From Streptomyces sp. NRRL S-37 (GTDB lineage: Bacteria > Actinomycetota > Actinomycetes > Streptomycetales > Streptomycetaceae), in assembly GCF_000721605.1 (NCBI RefSeq), contig NZ_JOIZ01000001.1, forward strand, positions 434,001 through 498,000: a stretch of DNA of 64,000 bases, read 5' to 3'. The number at the start of each line of letters is the position of its first letter. Position 1 is the first letter of the stretch. The notes beneath the pieces are model-generated. The model made no database searches. It had not been told where the DNA came from and saw only the letters and a program-made list of their open reading frames with translations. Below, piece by piece: positions 17,664-26,658 of this stretch. A program made the translations under genes and the position numbers.

Positions 17664-18658
17664 CGAAGGGCGGGGATGACGGTGGAGCCGTAGGCGTCGA
17701 TGGTGCCTTCGCGGTCGTCGTGCATGGCGTAGACGGCGAACTGGTCGACGCCGAGCTCCCTGAGCCGGCGCAGCTTCTCGATGTGGGCCTCGGCGGGGCC
17801 GAGGAGGCAGAAGCGGTCGACGATCTCGTCGGGGACGAAGTCCGTGGACGGGTTGCCGGCCCGTCCGTGGTGGCTGTAGTCGTAGCCGTGCCGTTCCTTG
17901 ATGTACGACGTCAGCGCCTCGGGGACCAGGCCGGAGTGCTCGCCGTAGCGGGCGACGAGATCGGCGACGTGGTTGCCGACCATGCCGCCGAACCAGCGGC
18001 ACTGCTCCCGGGCGTGCGCCAGGTCGTCGCCGACGTAGGCGGGCGCCGCGACGCAGATGGTGAGCGCGTCGGGGTCCCGGCCGGTGTCGGTGGCGGCCTG
18101 CCGGACCGCCTTCACCATCCACTCGGTGAGGAAGGGGTCGGCGAGCTGGAGGATGAAGCCGTCGGCCTTGCGTCCGGCGAGGGCGAGCGCCTTCGGCCCG
18201 TACGCGGCCATCCAGACGGGCAGTTTCCCGTCCCGTACCCACGGGATCCGCAGCGGCTGCCCGTCGACCTCGGCCTCGCGTCCCTCGGCGAGGTCGCGGA
18301 TCGCGCCGATCGCCTCGCCGAGGCGGGCCAGCGTGTTGGGCCGGCGTCCGGCGACGCGCATCGCGGAGTCGCCGCGGCCGATGCCGCAGACGGTGCGGTT
18401 GCCGTACATGTCGTTGAGGGTGGCGAAGGTGGAGGCGGTGACCTCCCAGGTGCGGGTGCCCGGGTTGGTGACCATCGGGCCGACCTTCAGTGTCGTGGTG
18501 GCGGCCAGGATCCGGCTGTAGATCACGAAGGGTTCCTGCCACAGCACGGCGGAGTCGAAGGTCCAGCCGTGGGTGAAGCCGCACCGCTCGGCGCGCTGCA
18601 TCAGGCTGACGACCTGTGCCGCCGGCGGGTCGGTCTGCAGGACGAGTCCGAAGTCCAT
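17660..18658 (-). CDS. LLM-class F420-dependent oxidoreductase
   Basis: A 332-residue luciferase-like TIM-barrel oxidoreductase, probably using coenzyme F420 or FMN. Markers are MDFGLVLQTDPPA at the start, VGPMVTNPGTRTWEVTAS near residue 75 and VCGIGRGDSAMRVAGRRP near residue 100. It lies in an operon with dihydropyrimidinase, an aminotransferase and beta-ureidopropionase, a linkage I recall for the CPS_4043-like subfamily, so it may act on a pyrimidine-derived or related N-heterocyclic compound; the actual reaction is not known. Start ATG at 18658 is 11 bases after the dihydropyrimidinase stop. Confidence 0.85.
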   Translation of the reverse strand: MDFGLVLQTDPPAAQVVSLMQRAERCGFTHGWTFDSAVLWQEPFVIYSRILAATTTLKVGPMVTNPGTRTWEVTASTFATLNDMYGNRTVCGIGRGDSAMRVAGRRPNTLARLGEAIGAIRDLAEGREAEVDGQPLRIPWVRDGKLPVWMAAYGPKALALAGRKADGFILQLADPFLTEWMVKAVRQAATDTGRDPDALTICVAAPAYVGDDLAHAREQCRWFGGMVGNHVADLVARYGEHSGLVPEALTSYIKERHGYDYSHHGRAGNPSTDFVPDEIVDRFCLLGPAEAHIEKLRRLRELGVDQFAVYAMHDDREGTIDAYGSTVIPALR

Positions 18659-18669
18659 GCGCGGCTCTC

Positions 18670-20073
18670 CTAGGTGAGGTACTGACAGGTGGACCGCGGG
18701 GTGTAGACGCCGTGTCCGGCGCGTCCGGTGTACTCCCGGTCGGTGATGACGGGGACACCGCGCGAGAGGACGGTCTCGACCCGGCCGGTGACCCGCCTGC
18801 CCTCGTAGGCCGAGTAGTCGACGTTCATGTGGTGGGTGCCGGCCGACAGGACCTGCTCGGCGTGCGGGTCGTAGATGACGACGTCGGCGTCCGCGCCGGG
18901 CGCGAGGGTGCCCTTCTTCGGGTACAGGCCGAACATCCGGGCCGGGGTGGCGCAGGCGATCTCGATCCAGCGGCGGCGGGAGATGTGCCCGTCGAGGACG
19001 GCCTGGTGGAGCAGGTCCATACGGTTCTCCACGCCCGGGAGGCCGTTGGGGATCTTGGAGAAGTCGCCGCGGCCGAGTTCCTTCTGGCCGGTGAAGCAGA
19101 AGGGGCAGTGGTCGGTGGAGACCACCTGGAGGTCGTCGGTGCGCAGGCCCCGCCAGAGGGCCGCCTGGTGCTCCTTGGGCCTGAGCGGGGTGCTGCACAC
19201 GTACTTGGCGCCCTCGAAGTCCGGCTCGGCGAGGTTGTCGGTGGACAGGAACAGGTACTGCGGGCAGGTCTCGCCGAAGACGTTCAGACCCTCGTCGCGG
19301 GCGCGCGCCAGCTCGGCGACCGCTTCCGTCGCGGAGACGTGGACGACGTACAGCGGGGCGCCGGCGACCTGGGCGAGGCGGATGGCGCGGTGGGTGGCCT
19401 CGGCCTCCAGCAGGGCCTTGCGGACCTCGCCGTGGTAGCGGGGGTCGGTCTCGCCGCGGGCGAGGGCCTGTTCGACGAGCACGTCGATGGCGATGCCGTT
19501 CTCGGCGTGCATCATGATCAGCCCGCCGTTGTCGGCGGAGCGTTGCATGGCGCGCAGGATCTGGCCGTCGTCGGAGTAGAAGACGCCGGGGTAGGCCATG
19601 AACTGCTTGAAGGAGGTGACGCCTTCCTCCACGAGCAGGTCCATCTCCTTGAGCGTCTCCTGGTTCACATCCGAGACGATCATGTGGAAGCCGTAGTCGA
19701 TGGCGCAGGTGCCCTCGGCCTTGGCATGCCAGGCGTCCAGCCCCTGGCGCAGGGACTGGCCGACGCTCTGTACGGCGAAGTCGACGATGGTGGTCGTACC
19801 GCCCCAGGCGGCGGCCCGGGTGCCGGTCTCGAAGGTGTCGGAGGCGAAGGTGCCGCCGAACGGCAGCTCCATGTGGGTGTGGGCGTCGACCCCGCCCGGG
19901 ATGACGTACTTGCCGGTGGCGTCGATGGTCCGGTCGGCGGTGAAGGCGTCGGCGGCCGGGGTGGCGGAGGCGGCGAGGGCGGCGATGCGGCCGTCCTCGA
20001 TCAGGACGTCGGCGTGGATCTCGTCGGAGGCGGTGATGACGAGGCCACCGCGGATGACGGTGCGGCTGCTCAT
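18670..20073 (-). CDS. hydA: Dihydropyrimidinase / D-hydantoinase
   Basis: Opens the ring of 5,6-dihydrouracil and dihydrothymine to N-carbamoyl-beta-amino acids in reductive pyrimidine breakdown. 467 residues, a full-length amidohydrolase. The metal site is complete: HTH in GVDAHTHMELPFGG, the carboxylated lysine in SFKQFMAYPG, and later ligands in MMHAEN, YVVHVSA and STDHCPF. Its product is the substrate of the beta-ureidopropionase encoded two genes upstream in the same operon. No dihydropyrimidine dehydrogenase gene is in this window, so the first step must be encoded elsewhere. Confidence 0.93.
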   Translation of the reverse strand: MSSRTVIRGGLVITASDEIHADVLIEDGRIAALAASATPAADAFTADRTIDATGKYVIPGGVDAHTHMELPFGGTFASDTFETGTRAAAWGGTTTIVDFAVQSVGQSLRQGLDAWHAKAEGTCAIDYGFHMIVSDVNQETLKEMDLLVEEGVTSFKQFMAYPGVFYSDDGQILRAMQRSADNGGLIMMHAENGIAIDVLVEQALARGETDPRYHGEVRKALLEAEATHRAIRLAQVAGAPLYVVHVSATEAVAELARARDEGLNVFGETCPQYLFLSTDNLAEPDFEGAKYVCSTPLRPKEHQAALWRGLRTDDLQVVSTDHCPFCFTGQKELGRGDFSKIPNGLPGVENRMDLLHQAVLDGHISRRRWIEIACATPARMFGLYPKKGTLAPGADADVVIYDPHAEQVLSAGTHHMNVDYSAYEGRRVTGRVETVLSRGVPVITDREYTGRAGHGVYTPRSTCQYLT

Positions 20074-20086
20074 GCTGCTCCCTCTC

Positions 20087-20158
20087 TACGAGCGATACGA
20101 GCGATACGAGCTCTGCGGGCTCTGCGGGCTCTGCGGGCTCTGCGGGCTCTGTGAGCCG
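20087..20158. repeat. 9-bp tandem repeat between aminotransferase and hydA
   Basis: Eight consecutive nonamers: TACGAGCGA twice, TACGAGCTC, TGCGGGCTC four times, then TGTGAGCCG. They fill nearly all of the 88-base gap between two genes of the same operon. The unit is a multiple of 3 and open in several frames, so it may have grown by slippage. Confidence 0.9.
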
Positions 20159-20161
20159 GTG

Positions 20162-21448
20162 CTACAGCGTGCTGCGCAGGGCGCTCTCGAGGATGTCGGC
20201 ACCCTCCTCGGCCTCCGCGACGTTGAGGGACAGCGGCGGGGCGATGCGCAGGGCGCTGGTGTCGTGGCCGCCGCCCTTGCCGATGAGCAGGCCGCCCGCG
20301 CGGGCCGCCTCCAGGACGGCGGACGCGGCCGCCGGATCGGCCTCGTCGGTGCCGGGTTTCGCCAGTTCGATGCCGATCATCAGCCCGCGCCCGCGGACCT
20401 CGCGTACGGCGGGGACGTGGGCGGCGGCGGCCCGCAGCCGCTCGATGAGCAGGCCGCCGACCCGGCGGGCGTTGCCCTGGAGGTCGTGTTCCAGCAGGTA
20501 GTTGAGGTTGGCGAGGCCGGCCGCCATGGTGATCTGGGTGCCGCCGAAGGTCGAGATGCTGTTGGCGTCCAGGCAGTTCATGATCTCGGCGCGGGCGACG
20601 ACCCCGCCGATGGACATGCCGTTGCCGATGCCCTTGGCGAAGGTCAGCATGTCGGGCGGGCCGCCGCGGCCGTGGGCCTGCCAGCCCCAGAAGTGCTCGC
20701 CGGTGCGGCCCCAGCCGGTCTGCACCTCGTCGGCGATCCACAGGATGCCCCGCTCGTGCAGCACCTCGCGGAAGGCCGCGTACAGGCCGTCGGGCGGCGA
20801 GGTGAAGCCGCCGACGCCCTGGATCGGCTCGGCGATCAGCGCGGCGGGCGGGCGGGTGTGGCCGAGGAGGTCCTTCAGGTCGTCGACGCAGGCCGCGACG
20901 AAGTCGTAGTCGTCGAGCGCGGCGAACGGGCCCCGGGTGCGCACGCCGCCGTGGACGTAGAGCGTCTGGAGCGGGGAGAGGGAGGTCGGGGACCAGCCGC
21001 GGTTGCCGGTGATGCCGACCGAGCTGAAGGAGCGGCCGTGGTAGCTGTTGCGCATCGCCAGGATCGTGTTGCTGTTCCGGTAGGCGGTGGCGAGCAGCAG
21101 GGCGGTGTCGTTGGCCTCGGTGCCGGAGGTGGTGAAGAAGACCCGGGCGTCCGGGATGGCGCTCAACTTCGCGATGCGCTCGGCGAGTTCCACCATCGGC
21201 CGGTTGAGGTAGAGGGTGGAGGAGTGGACGATCCGCCCGGCCTGGTCGCTCACCGCCTTGGTGACCTCGGGCAGGGCGTGGGCGGTCATGGTGGTGAGGA
21301 TGCCGCCGAAGAAGTCGAGGTAGCGGTTGCCGTCGGAGTCCCAGACGTGGCGTCCCTCGCCGTGGGTGATCTCGATGGGCTCCTCGTAGTAGAGGGCGAG
21401 CCAGTCGGGCAGCACGGACCGGTGGCGGCCCAGCAGGTCGTCGGTCAC
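20162..21448 (-). CDS. Class III PLP-dependent aminotransferase
   Basis: A fold-type I transaminase of 428 residues, in this operon most likely moving the amino group from beta-alanine or 3-aminoisobutyrate to pyruvate or 2-oxoglutarate. The PLP lysine is in MLTFAKGIGNGMSIGGV and the aspartate contacting the pyridine nitrogen is in IADEVQTGWGRTG; the cofactor phosphate loop is FTTSGTEANDTAL. The GTG at 21448 overlaps the stop of the upstream amidohydrolase by 4 bases, which fixes the start and indicates coupling. A longer reading from further upstream is a shadow of that gene. Confidence 0.9.
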   Translation of the reverse strand: MTDDLLGRHRSVLPDWLALYYEEPIEITHGEGRHVWDSDGNRYLDFFGGILTTMTAHALPEVTKAVSDQAGRIVHSSTLYLNRPMVELAERIAKLSAIPDARVFFTTSGTEANDTALLLATAYRNSNTILAMRNSYHGRSFSSVGITGNRGWSPTSLSPLQTLYVHGGVRTRGPFAALDDYDFVAACVDDLKDLLGHTRPPAALIAEPIQGVGGFTSPPDGLYAAFREVLHERGILWIADEVQTGWGRTGEHFWGWQAHGRGGPPDMLTFAKGIGNGMSIGGVVARAEIMNCLDANSISTFGGTQITMAAGLANLNYLLEHDLQGNARRVGGLLIERLRAAAAHVPAVREVRGRGLMIGIELAKPGTDEADPAAASAVLEAARAGGLLIGKGGGHDTSALRIAPPLSLNVAEAEEGADILESALRSTL

Positions 21449-22287
21449 GGCCGCACCAGCCCCTCGTAGGCGTCGGGGCGGCGGTCGCGGTAGAAGGCCC
21501 ACTGCTGCCGCACCTCCTCGATGAGGCCGAAGTCCAGGTCCCGGACCACGAGTTCCTCCTTGCTGTCGCTGGCGACGTCGCCGACGAACTGCCCGCGCGG
21601 GTCGACGAAGTACGAGGTGCCGTAGAAGTCGTTGTCGCCGTACTCCTCCTGGCCCACGCGGTTGATCGCGGCGATGAAGTACTCGTTGGCGACGGCCGCC
21701 GCCGGCTGCTCGAGACGCCACAGGTGGGACGAGAGGCCGCGGTGCGTGGCGGACGGGTTGTAGACCAACTGGGCGCCGTTGATGCCGAGTTGCCGCCAGC
21801 CCTCGGGGAAGTGACGGTCGTAGCAGATGTAGACGCCGACCTTGCCGACGGCGGTGTCGAAGACCGGCCAGCCGAGGTTGCCGGGCCGGAAGTAGAACTT
21901 CTCCCAGAAACCCTTGACCTGGGGGATGTGGTGCTTGCGGTACTTGCCGAGGACGGTGCCGTCGGCGTCGATCACGGCGGCGGTGTTGTAGTAGTAGCCC
22001 GACTGCTCGACCTCGAACACCGGCACGACCATCACCATGCCGGTCTCGCGGGCCAGCTCCCGCATCCGGCGGACGGTCGGCCCGTCGGGCACGGGCTCGG
22101 CCCAGCGGTAGTGCTCAGGGTCCTGGACCTGGCAGAAATAGGGGGCGTTGAACACCTCCTGGAACCCGATGACCTTCGCGCCCCGCCGGGCCGCCTCACG
22201 GGCGTGTTCCTCGTGTTTCGCCAGCATGGACTCGGTGTCACCGGTCCAGGTGGCCTGGACCAGAGCGGCACGTACGACGTTGGCCAT
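21445..22287 (-). CDS. Beta-ureidopropionase-like nitrilase-superfamily amidohydrolase
   Basis: Hydrolyses N-carbamoyl-beta-alanine to beta-alanine, CO2 and ammonia, the last step of reductive pyrimidine degradation. 280 residues, cytoplasmic. The nitrilase triad is visible: Glu in GFQEVFNAPYF, Lys in LGKYRKHHIPQ, Cys in YICYDRHFPEG. The ATG at 22287 gives the normal MANVVRAALVQA start with a CAGCTC-rich spacer after AAGGAG. First gene of the pyrimidine operon; an inverted repeat upstream is a likely operator. Confidence 0.92.
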   Translation of the reverse strand: MANVVRAALVQATWTGDTESMLAKHEEHAREAARRGAKVIGFQEVFNAPYFCQVQDPEHYRWAEPVPDGPTVRRMRELARETGMVMVVPVFEVEQSGYYYNTAAVIDADGTVLGKYRKHHIPQVKGFWEKFYFRPGNLGWPVFDTAVGKVGVYICYDRHFPEGWRQLGINGAQLVYNPSATHRGLSSHLWRLEQPAAAVANEYFIAAINRVGQEEYGDNDFYGTSYFVDPRGQFVGDVASDSKEELVVRDLDFGLIEEVRQQWAFYRDRRPDAYEGLVRP

Positions 22288-22316
22288 GAGCTGCTCCTTC
22301 GACACGACGTCAGAGC

Positions 22317-22344
22317 CTCTACGCCCGTAGAAACGGTCGTAGAG
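22317..22344 (-). promoter_or_regulatory. Inverted-repeat operator candidate of the pyrimidine operon
   Basis: CTCTACG (22317-22323) and CGTAGAG (22338-22344) face each other, and a second, tighter repeat TCTACG-CC-CGTAGA lies at 22318-22331. Three copies of the same half-site within 28 bases, 30 bases upstream of the first ATG, look like a cooperative repressor or activator site. The cognate regulator is not evident; the adjacent XRE gene is one possibility. Confidence 0.5.
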
Positions 22345-22443
22345 GGACGAACGTAAGCCTCTCGGGCGGCCTTGCCAAGACCATCGTCGCCGCGGCCGTG
22401 GAGTCGACGCCGTTTCACACTCCTGTGGGTGAGTTGCCCGCCG

Positions 22444-22467
22444 CGTCCCGCCCGGCCGGGCGGGACG
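22444..22467 (-). terminator. Terminator hairpin downstream of the XRE gene
   Basis: A perfect 24-bp palindrome (arm CGTCCCGCCCGG) lies 29 bases after the XRE stop and before the pyrimidine operon, separating the two transcription units. Confidence 0.6.
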
Positions 22468-22495
22468 TGGGCCGGGTGCCGGACCGGGGCCGGAC

Positions 22496-22765
22496 TCAGG
22501 CGGCGATCGACGTGCTCGGCTCGGCGGGGGCGCAGCGCCCCACGAGCTCGTCCATCGACAGGCCGAGCGCGCCGGCCAGCGCGGCCACCGTGAAGAAGGC
22601 CGGGGTCGGGGCACGCCCCGTCTCGATCTTGCGGAGGGTCTCCGCGGAGATACCGGCTTCCGCCGCGATCTCGGCCATGCTGCGGCCGCCGCGCGCCTCG
22701 CGCAGCAGCCGGCCGAGCCGCTCGCCGCGTTCGCGCTCTTCGGGGGTCAAGGGGGTGCGCACCAT
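22496..22765 (-). CDS. XRE-family helix-turn-helix regulator
   Basis: A small DNA-binding protein of 89 residues if started at the ATG at 22765 (MVRTPLTPEERERGERLG); an in-frame ATG at 22774 would add three residues. The HTH is clear: GRSMAEIAAEAGISAETLRK followed by IETGRAPTPAFFTVAALAGALGLSMDELVG. No sensor domain. It is divergent from the methionine aminopeptidase gene, with both promoters built around one palindrome, so it probably controls itself and that gene. I choose 22765 because a -10 hexamer lies exactly 7 bases before it, giving a leaderless message. Confidence 0.85.
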   Translation of the reverse strand: MVRTPLTPEERERGERLGRLLREARGGRSMAEIAAEAGISAETLRKIETGRAPTPAFFTVAALAGALGLSMDELVGRCAPAEPSTSIAA

Positions 22766-22798
22766 GGCACCCATTCTAATACCGGTATAGTAATTGGC
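22766..22798. promoter_or_regulatory. Back-to-back leaderless promoters around an ATACCGGTAT palindrome
   Basis: On the minus strand TAGAAT (22780-22775) is followed by 7 bases and the XRE ATG; on the plus strand TATAGT (22786-22791) is followed by 7 bases and the aminopeptidase ATG. The two -10 hexamers are 5 bases apart. The palindrome ATACCGGTAT (22779-22788) overlaps both, and each -35 region must lie in the other gene's first codons. This predicts mutually exclusive initiation and joint repression by the XRE protein. Confidence 0.65.
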
Positions 22799-23569
22799 AT
22801 GGTGGAACTGAAGACCGACACATCGATCGATGCCATGTACGAGGCCGGCCAGGTCGTCGCGAACGCGCTGACGGCCGTACGGAACGCCGCCGACGTGGGC
22901 GTTTCCCTGCTGGAGCTGGACGAGGTGGCGCGGGAGGTGCTGCGCGCGGCGGGTGCGACCTCGCCCTTCCTGGGCTACCGGCCCTCCTTCGCGCCGACCC
23001 CGTTCCCGGCCGTGATCTGCGCGTCCGTCAACGACGCGATCGTGCACGGCATCCCGGACGGCTACCGGCTGCGCGACGGGGACCTCGTCTCGATCGACTG
23101 CGGCGCCCTGCTGGGCGGCTGGGCCGGGGACTCGGCGATCAGTTTCACCGTGGGCACCCCGCGCCCGGCCGACGTGACGCTGATCGAGACCGCCGAGCGG
23201 GCGCTCGCGGCGGGCATCGGGGCGGCCGTCGTCGGCAACCGCATCGGCGACATCGCGCACGCGATCGGCACGGTGTGCCGCGCCGGGGGGTACGGCATCA
23301 TGGAGGACTTCGGCGGTCACGGCATCGGCCGCCGCATGCACGAGGACCCGGGCGTGCCGAACGAGGGCCGGCCGGGGAGGGGCATGCCCCTGCGCCACGG
23401 CATGGTGTTCGCGATCGAGCCCATGCTGATCGCGGGCGGCACGGACACCTACCACACCGCCCCGGACGGCTGGACCCTCCGCACCAACGACGGCACCCGC
23501 GCGGCCCACGTGGAACACACGGTGGCGATCACGGAAACGGGCCCCCGCATCCTCACAGCCCGCCTGTAA
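22799..23569 (+). CDS. map: Type I methionine aminopeptidase
   Basis: Removes N-terminal methionine from new proteins; 256 residues, cytoplasmic. The five metal ligands are in place: the two aspartates in SIDCGALLGGWAGDSAISF, the histidine in GHGIGRRMHEDPGVPN, and glutamates in FAIEPMLIAGG and HVEHTVAI. No zinc-finger N-terminal extension. The gene has no Shine-Dalgarno sequence; a -10 hexamer ends 7 bases before the ATG, so it is probably leaderless. A regulated, likely extra copy rather than the ribosomal-operon copy usual in this genus, since it pairs with an XRE gene and not with adk/secY. Confidence 0.93.
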   Translation: MVELKTDTSIDAMYEAGQVVANALTAVRNAADVGVSLLELDEVAREVLRAAGATSPFLGYRPSFAPTPFPAVICASVNDAIVHGIPDGYRLRDGDLVSIDCGALLGGWAGDSAISFTVGTPRPADVTLIETAERALAAGIGAAVVGNRIGDIAHAIGTVCRAGGYGIMEDFGGHGIGRRMHEDPGVPNEGRPGRGMPLRHGMVFAIEPMLIAGGTDTYHTAPDGWTLRTNDGTRAAHVEHTVAITETGPRILTARL

Positions 23570-24098
23570 CCGCAGACAGCCGCCTCCCTCCGCTCCCGCG
23601 GGCAATCGTGCCTCCCCCAGTGCCTCAAGGGCCTGGGAGGTACCCCCAGGGCGGCACGGGTGGGCGATGGGGGTACCTCCCGCTCGAGCGAAGCCGAGAG
23701 TGGGGGAGGCACCCCGCAAGCGCCGGGCAGCGCGACCCACCCCCGTCTCCGCGGGCAGTCGTGCCGCTGGGGCGGCACGGGTGGGCGCGACGGCACCCCG
23801 CAAGCGCCGGGCAGCGCGACCCACCCCCGTCTCCGCGGGCAGTCGTGCCGCTGGGGCGGCACGGGTGGGCGCGACGGCACTCCGCAAGCGCCGGGCAGCG
23901 CGAACACCCCCGGCCCGCACCAGCACGGGGCACCCCACAAGCACCGGGCCGCGCAGCCCACCCCCGCACCGCACCGCACCGCACCGCACCGCACCAAGAA
24001 GCTGGACATGCCCACCCAAACAGATCGTGTCATCGTGGGCATGAGCGAGCCCCGACCGGGTTACCCGGCCCCGGCACGTCGACCCAGCGAAGGAACGG
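23570..24098. repeat. Repeat-filled intergenic region with 84-bp direct repeats
   Basis: 529 bases without a gene. A unit beginning CACCCCGCAAGCGCCGGGCA starts at 23710, 23794 and 23878, a period of exactly 84 bases; the first two units are complete and the third partial. Each unit holds an inverted repeat around GTGCCGCTGGGGCGGCAC. Upstream, 23609-23710 has a long hairpin made of TGCCTCCCCCAG... and CTCGAGCGAAGCCGAGAG segments of the kind scattered through Streptomyces intergenic DNA. No coding character; the open frames here are artefacts of the repeat. The region may terminate the map transcript. Confidence 0.85.
23966..23995. repeat. GCACC microsatellite, 6 copies
   Basis: GCACC repeated six times without interruption, about 100 bases upstream of the ClpC-like gene. 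A slippage-prone tract at the end of the repeat region. Confidence 0.9.
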
Positions 24099-26633
24099 AT
24101 GACGATGACGAGTGGTTTCGTCGGCCCGGAGGGCGACCCCTTCGCAGAATTCCTCGCCCGCTTCTTCGGCGGACAACGCCCCCGCCAGATCGACATCGGC
24201 CGACTCCTCAGCCAGCCCGCCCGCGAACTGGTCCGCGGCGCCGCCCAGTACGCCGCCGAACACGGCAGCCGTGACCTGGACACCCAGCACCTCCTGCGCG
24301 CCGCCCTCTCCGCCGAGCCGACCCGGAGCCTGCTCAGCCGGTCCGGCGCGGACCCCGACTCCCTGGCGTCCGAGATCGACGACCGCTCCGGCCCCGTACA
24401 GCACGGCCCCGGCGAGGCCCCGCCGCCGACCTCCCTGTCCCTCACCCCCGCCGTCAAGCGGGCCCTGCTGGACGCGCACGAGATGGCCAGGGCGTCCGGC
24501 GCCGGCTACATCGGCCCGGAGCACGTGCTCACCGCCCTCGCCGCCAACCCCGACTCGGCCGCCGGCCACATCCTCAACGCGGCCCGGTTCTCCCCCTCCG
24601 GTCCCCCGGAGGCACCGGAGGCCCCGCCCGCCCGCGCCGAGCGGCCCCGCCCCGCGACGGGCACGCCGACCCTCGACAAGTACGGCCGTGACCTCACCGC
24701 GTTCGCCCGCGAGGGCCGTGTCGACCCGGTGATCGGACGCGACGACGAGATCGAGCAGACCGTCGAGGTGCTCTCCCGGCGCGGCAAGAACAACCCGGTA
24801 CTGATCGGTGACGCGGGCGTCGGCAAGACCGCCGTCGTGGAGGGACTGGCCCAGCGGATCGCCGAGGGGGACGTGCCCGACATACTCCTCGGACGGCGCG
24901 TGGTCGCCCTGGACCTGACGGGCGTCGTCGCCGGGACCCGCTACCGGGGCGACTTCGAGGAGCGGATGAACAACATCGTCGAGGAGATCCGGTCCCACTC
25001 CGACCGGCTGATCATCTTCATCGACGAACTGCACACCGTCGTCGGCGCCGGGGGCGGAGGCGAGGGCGGCTCGATGGACGCCGGCAACATCCTCAAGCCG
25101 GCCCTCGCCCGCGGCGAGCTGCACATCGTGGGCGCGACCACCCTGGAGGAGTACCGCCGCATCGAGAAGGACGCGGCGCTGGCCCGCCGCTTCCAGCCGA
25201 TCATGGTGCCCGAGCCGACGCCCGCCGACGCGATCGAGATCCTGCGCGGTCTGCGGGACCGGTACGAGGCCCACCACCAGGTCCGCTACACCGACGAGGC
25301 CCTGCTCGCGGCCGTCGAGCTGTCCGACCGCTATCTGAGCGACCGCCGCCTCCCGGACAAGGCCATCGACCTGATCGACCAGGCCGGCGCGCGGGTGCGG
25401 CTGCGGGCCCGGACCAAGGGCACGGACGTACGGGCCATGGAGCGCGAGGTCGAGCAGCTGACCTGCGACAAGGACCAGGCGGTCGCCGACGAGCAGTACG
25501 AGCAGGCCACGCAGCTGCGGGACCGCATTATGGAGCTGAAGCGGCGGATCACGGACGCGGGCGGCGACGGCGAGGTCGACGAGGGGCAGAGCCTGTGGGT
25601 GGACGCCGAGTCGATCGCCGAGGTGGTGGCCCGGCAGACGGGCATTCCGGTCAGCCGCCTCACCGAGGAGGAGAAGGACCGGCTGCTGGGTCTGGAACAG
25701 CACCTGCACCAGCGGGTCGTCGGCCAGGAGGAGGCGGTGCGCGTCGTCTCGGACGCGGTACTGCGCTCCCGCGCGGGGCTCGCCAGCCCCGACCGGCCGA
25801 TCGGCAGCTTCCTGTTCCTCGGCCCGACGGGTGTCGGCAAGACGGAGCTGGCGCGGGCGCTCGCCGAGGCGCTGTTCGGCAGCGAGGACCGGATGGTGCG
25901 CCTGGACATGAGCGAGTACCAGGAGCGGCACACGGTGAGCCGGCTGGTGGGTGCCCCGCCCGGCTACGTGGGGCACGAGGAGGCCGGTCAGCTCACCGAG
26001 GTGGTGCGCCGGCACCCGTACTCGCTGCTGCTGCTCGACGAGGTGGAGAAGGCCCATCCGGACGTCTTCAACATCCTGCTCCAGGTCCTGGACGACGGCC
26101 GGCTGACCGACTCGCAGGGCCGGACGGTGGACTTCACCAACACCGTGATCGTGATGACCAGCAATCTCGGCTCCGAGGTGATCACGCGGCGCGGCGCGAC
26201 CCTGGGTTTCGCGTCCGGCGGCGCGGACGCCGACGAGGAGGCGCGGCGGGAGCAGATCCTGCGGCCGCTGCGGGAGCACTTCCGGCCCGAGTTCCTCAAC
26301 CGGATCGACGAGATCGTGGTGTTCCGCCAGCTGACCGCGGAGGAGCTGCGGCGGATCACCGACCTGCTCCTGGAGAGCACCCGGCGCGGGCTCAAGGGGC
26401 AGAACATCTCGGTCGACTTCACCGACGCGGCCGTGGACTGGCTGGCCGAGCGCGGCTACCAGCCCGAGTACGGCGCCCGGCCGCTGCGCCGCACCATCCA
26501 GCGGGAGGTCGACAACCAGCTCTCCCGGCTGCTGCTGGACGGCCGGGTCCGGGAGGGCGGCCGGGTGACGGTGGACACGGAGGACGGGCGCCTGGCGTTC
26601 CGTACGCGGGAGACACCGGCGCCCGAGCTGTGA
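24099..26633 (+). CDS. ClpC-type AAA+ unfoldase (ClpP partner)
   Basis: An 844-residue double-AAA+ chaperone that unfolds proteins for ClpP or disaggregates them. Two Clp-N repeats (about residues 30-165), first Walker A GDAGVGKT near 237 with Walker B IIFIDELH, a short UVR-type middle domain (about 450-487), second Walker A GPTGVGKT near 574 and a D2-small domain at the end. TLGF near residue 705 fits the ClpP-docking tripeptide loop, and the short UVR middle domain rules out ClpB. AAGGAA precedes the ATG at 24099 by 4 bases; a second in-frame ATG at 24105 is better spaced and may be used. The N-terminal 25 residues ([13 protein letters not shown]) are unlike the main ClpC, so this is a paralogue. 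Confidence 0.9.
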   Translation: MTMTSGFVGPEGDPFAEFLARFFGGQRPRQIDIGRLLSQPARELVRGAAQYAAEHGSRDLDTQHLLRAALSAEPTRSLLSRSGADPDSLASEIDDRSGPVQHGPGEAPPPTSLSLTPAVKRALLDAHEMARASGAGYIGPEHVLTALAANPDSAAGHILNAARFSPSGPPEAPEAPPARAERPRPATGTPTLDKYGRDLTAFAREGRVDPVIGRDDEIEQTVEVLSRRGKNNPVLIGDAGVGKTAVVEGLAQRIAEGDVPDILLGRRVVALDLTGVVAGTRYRGDFEERMNNIVEEIRSHSDRLIIFIDELHTVVGAGGGGEGGSMDAGNILKPALARGELHIVGATTLEEYRRIEKDAALARRFQPIMVPEPTPADAIEILRGLRDRYEAHHQVRYTDEALLAAVELSDRYLSDRRLPDKAIDLIDQAGARVRLRARTKGTDVRAMEREVEQLTCDKDQAVADEQYEQATQLRDRIMELKRRITDAGGDGEVDEGQSLWVDAESIAEVVARQTGIPVSRLTEEEKDRLLGLEQHLHQRVVGQEEAVRVVSDAVLRSRAGLASPDRPIGSFLFLGPTGVGKTELARALAEALFGSEDRMVRLDMSEYQERHTVSRLVGAPPGYVGHEEAGQLTEVVRRHPYSLLLLDEVEKAHPDVFNILLQVLDDGRLTDSQGRTVDFTNTVIVMTSNLGSEVITRRGATLGFASGGADADEEARREQILRPLREHFRPEFLNRIDEIVVFRQLTAEELRRITDLLLESTRRGLKGQNISVDFTDAAVDWLAERGYQPEYGARPLRRTIQREVDNQLSRLLLDGRVREGGRVTVDTEDGRLAFRTRETPAPEL

Positions 26634-26658
26634 GCGCGCCGGTGTCCCCCGCATGTTC

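Noticed and set aside
23710..23910. Direct repeats considered as a CRISPR array
   Set aside because: Units are contiguous 84-bp copies with no unique spacers between short repeats, and no cas genes are nearby.
24099..26633. ClpB as identity of the AAA+ protein
   Set aside because: The middle domain is short with a UVR motif and a ClpP-docking-like TLGF loop is present, both pointing to ClpC.
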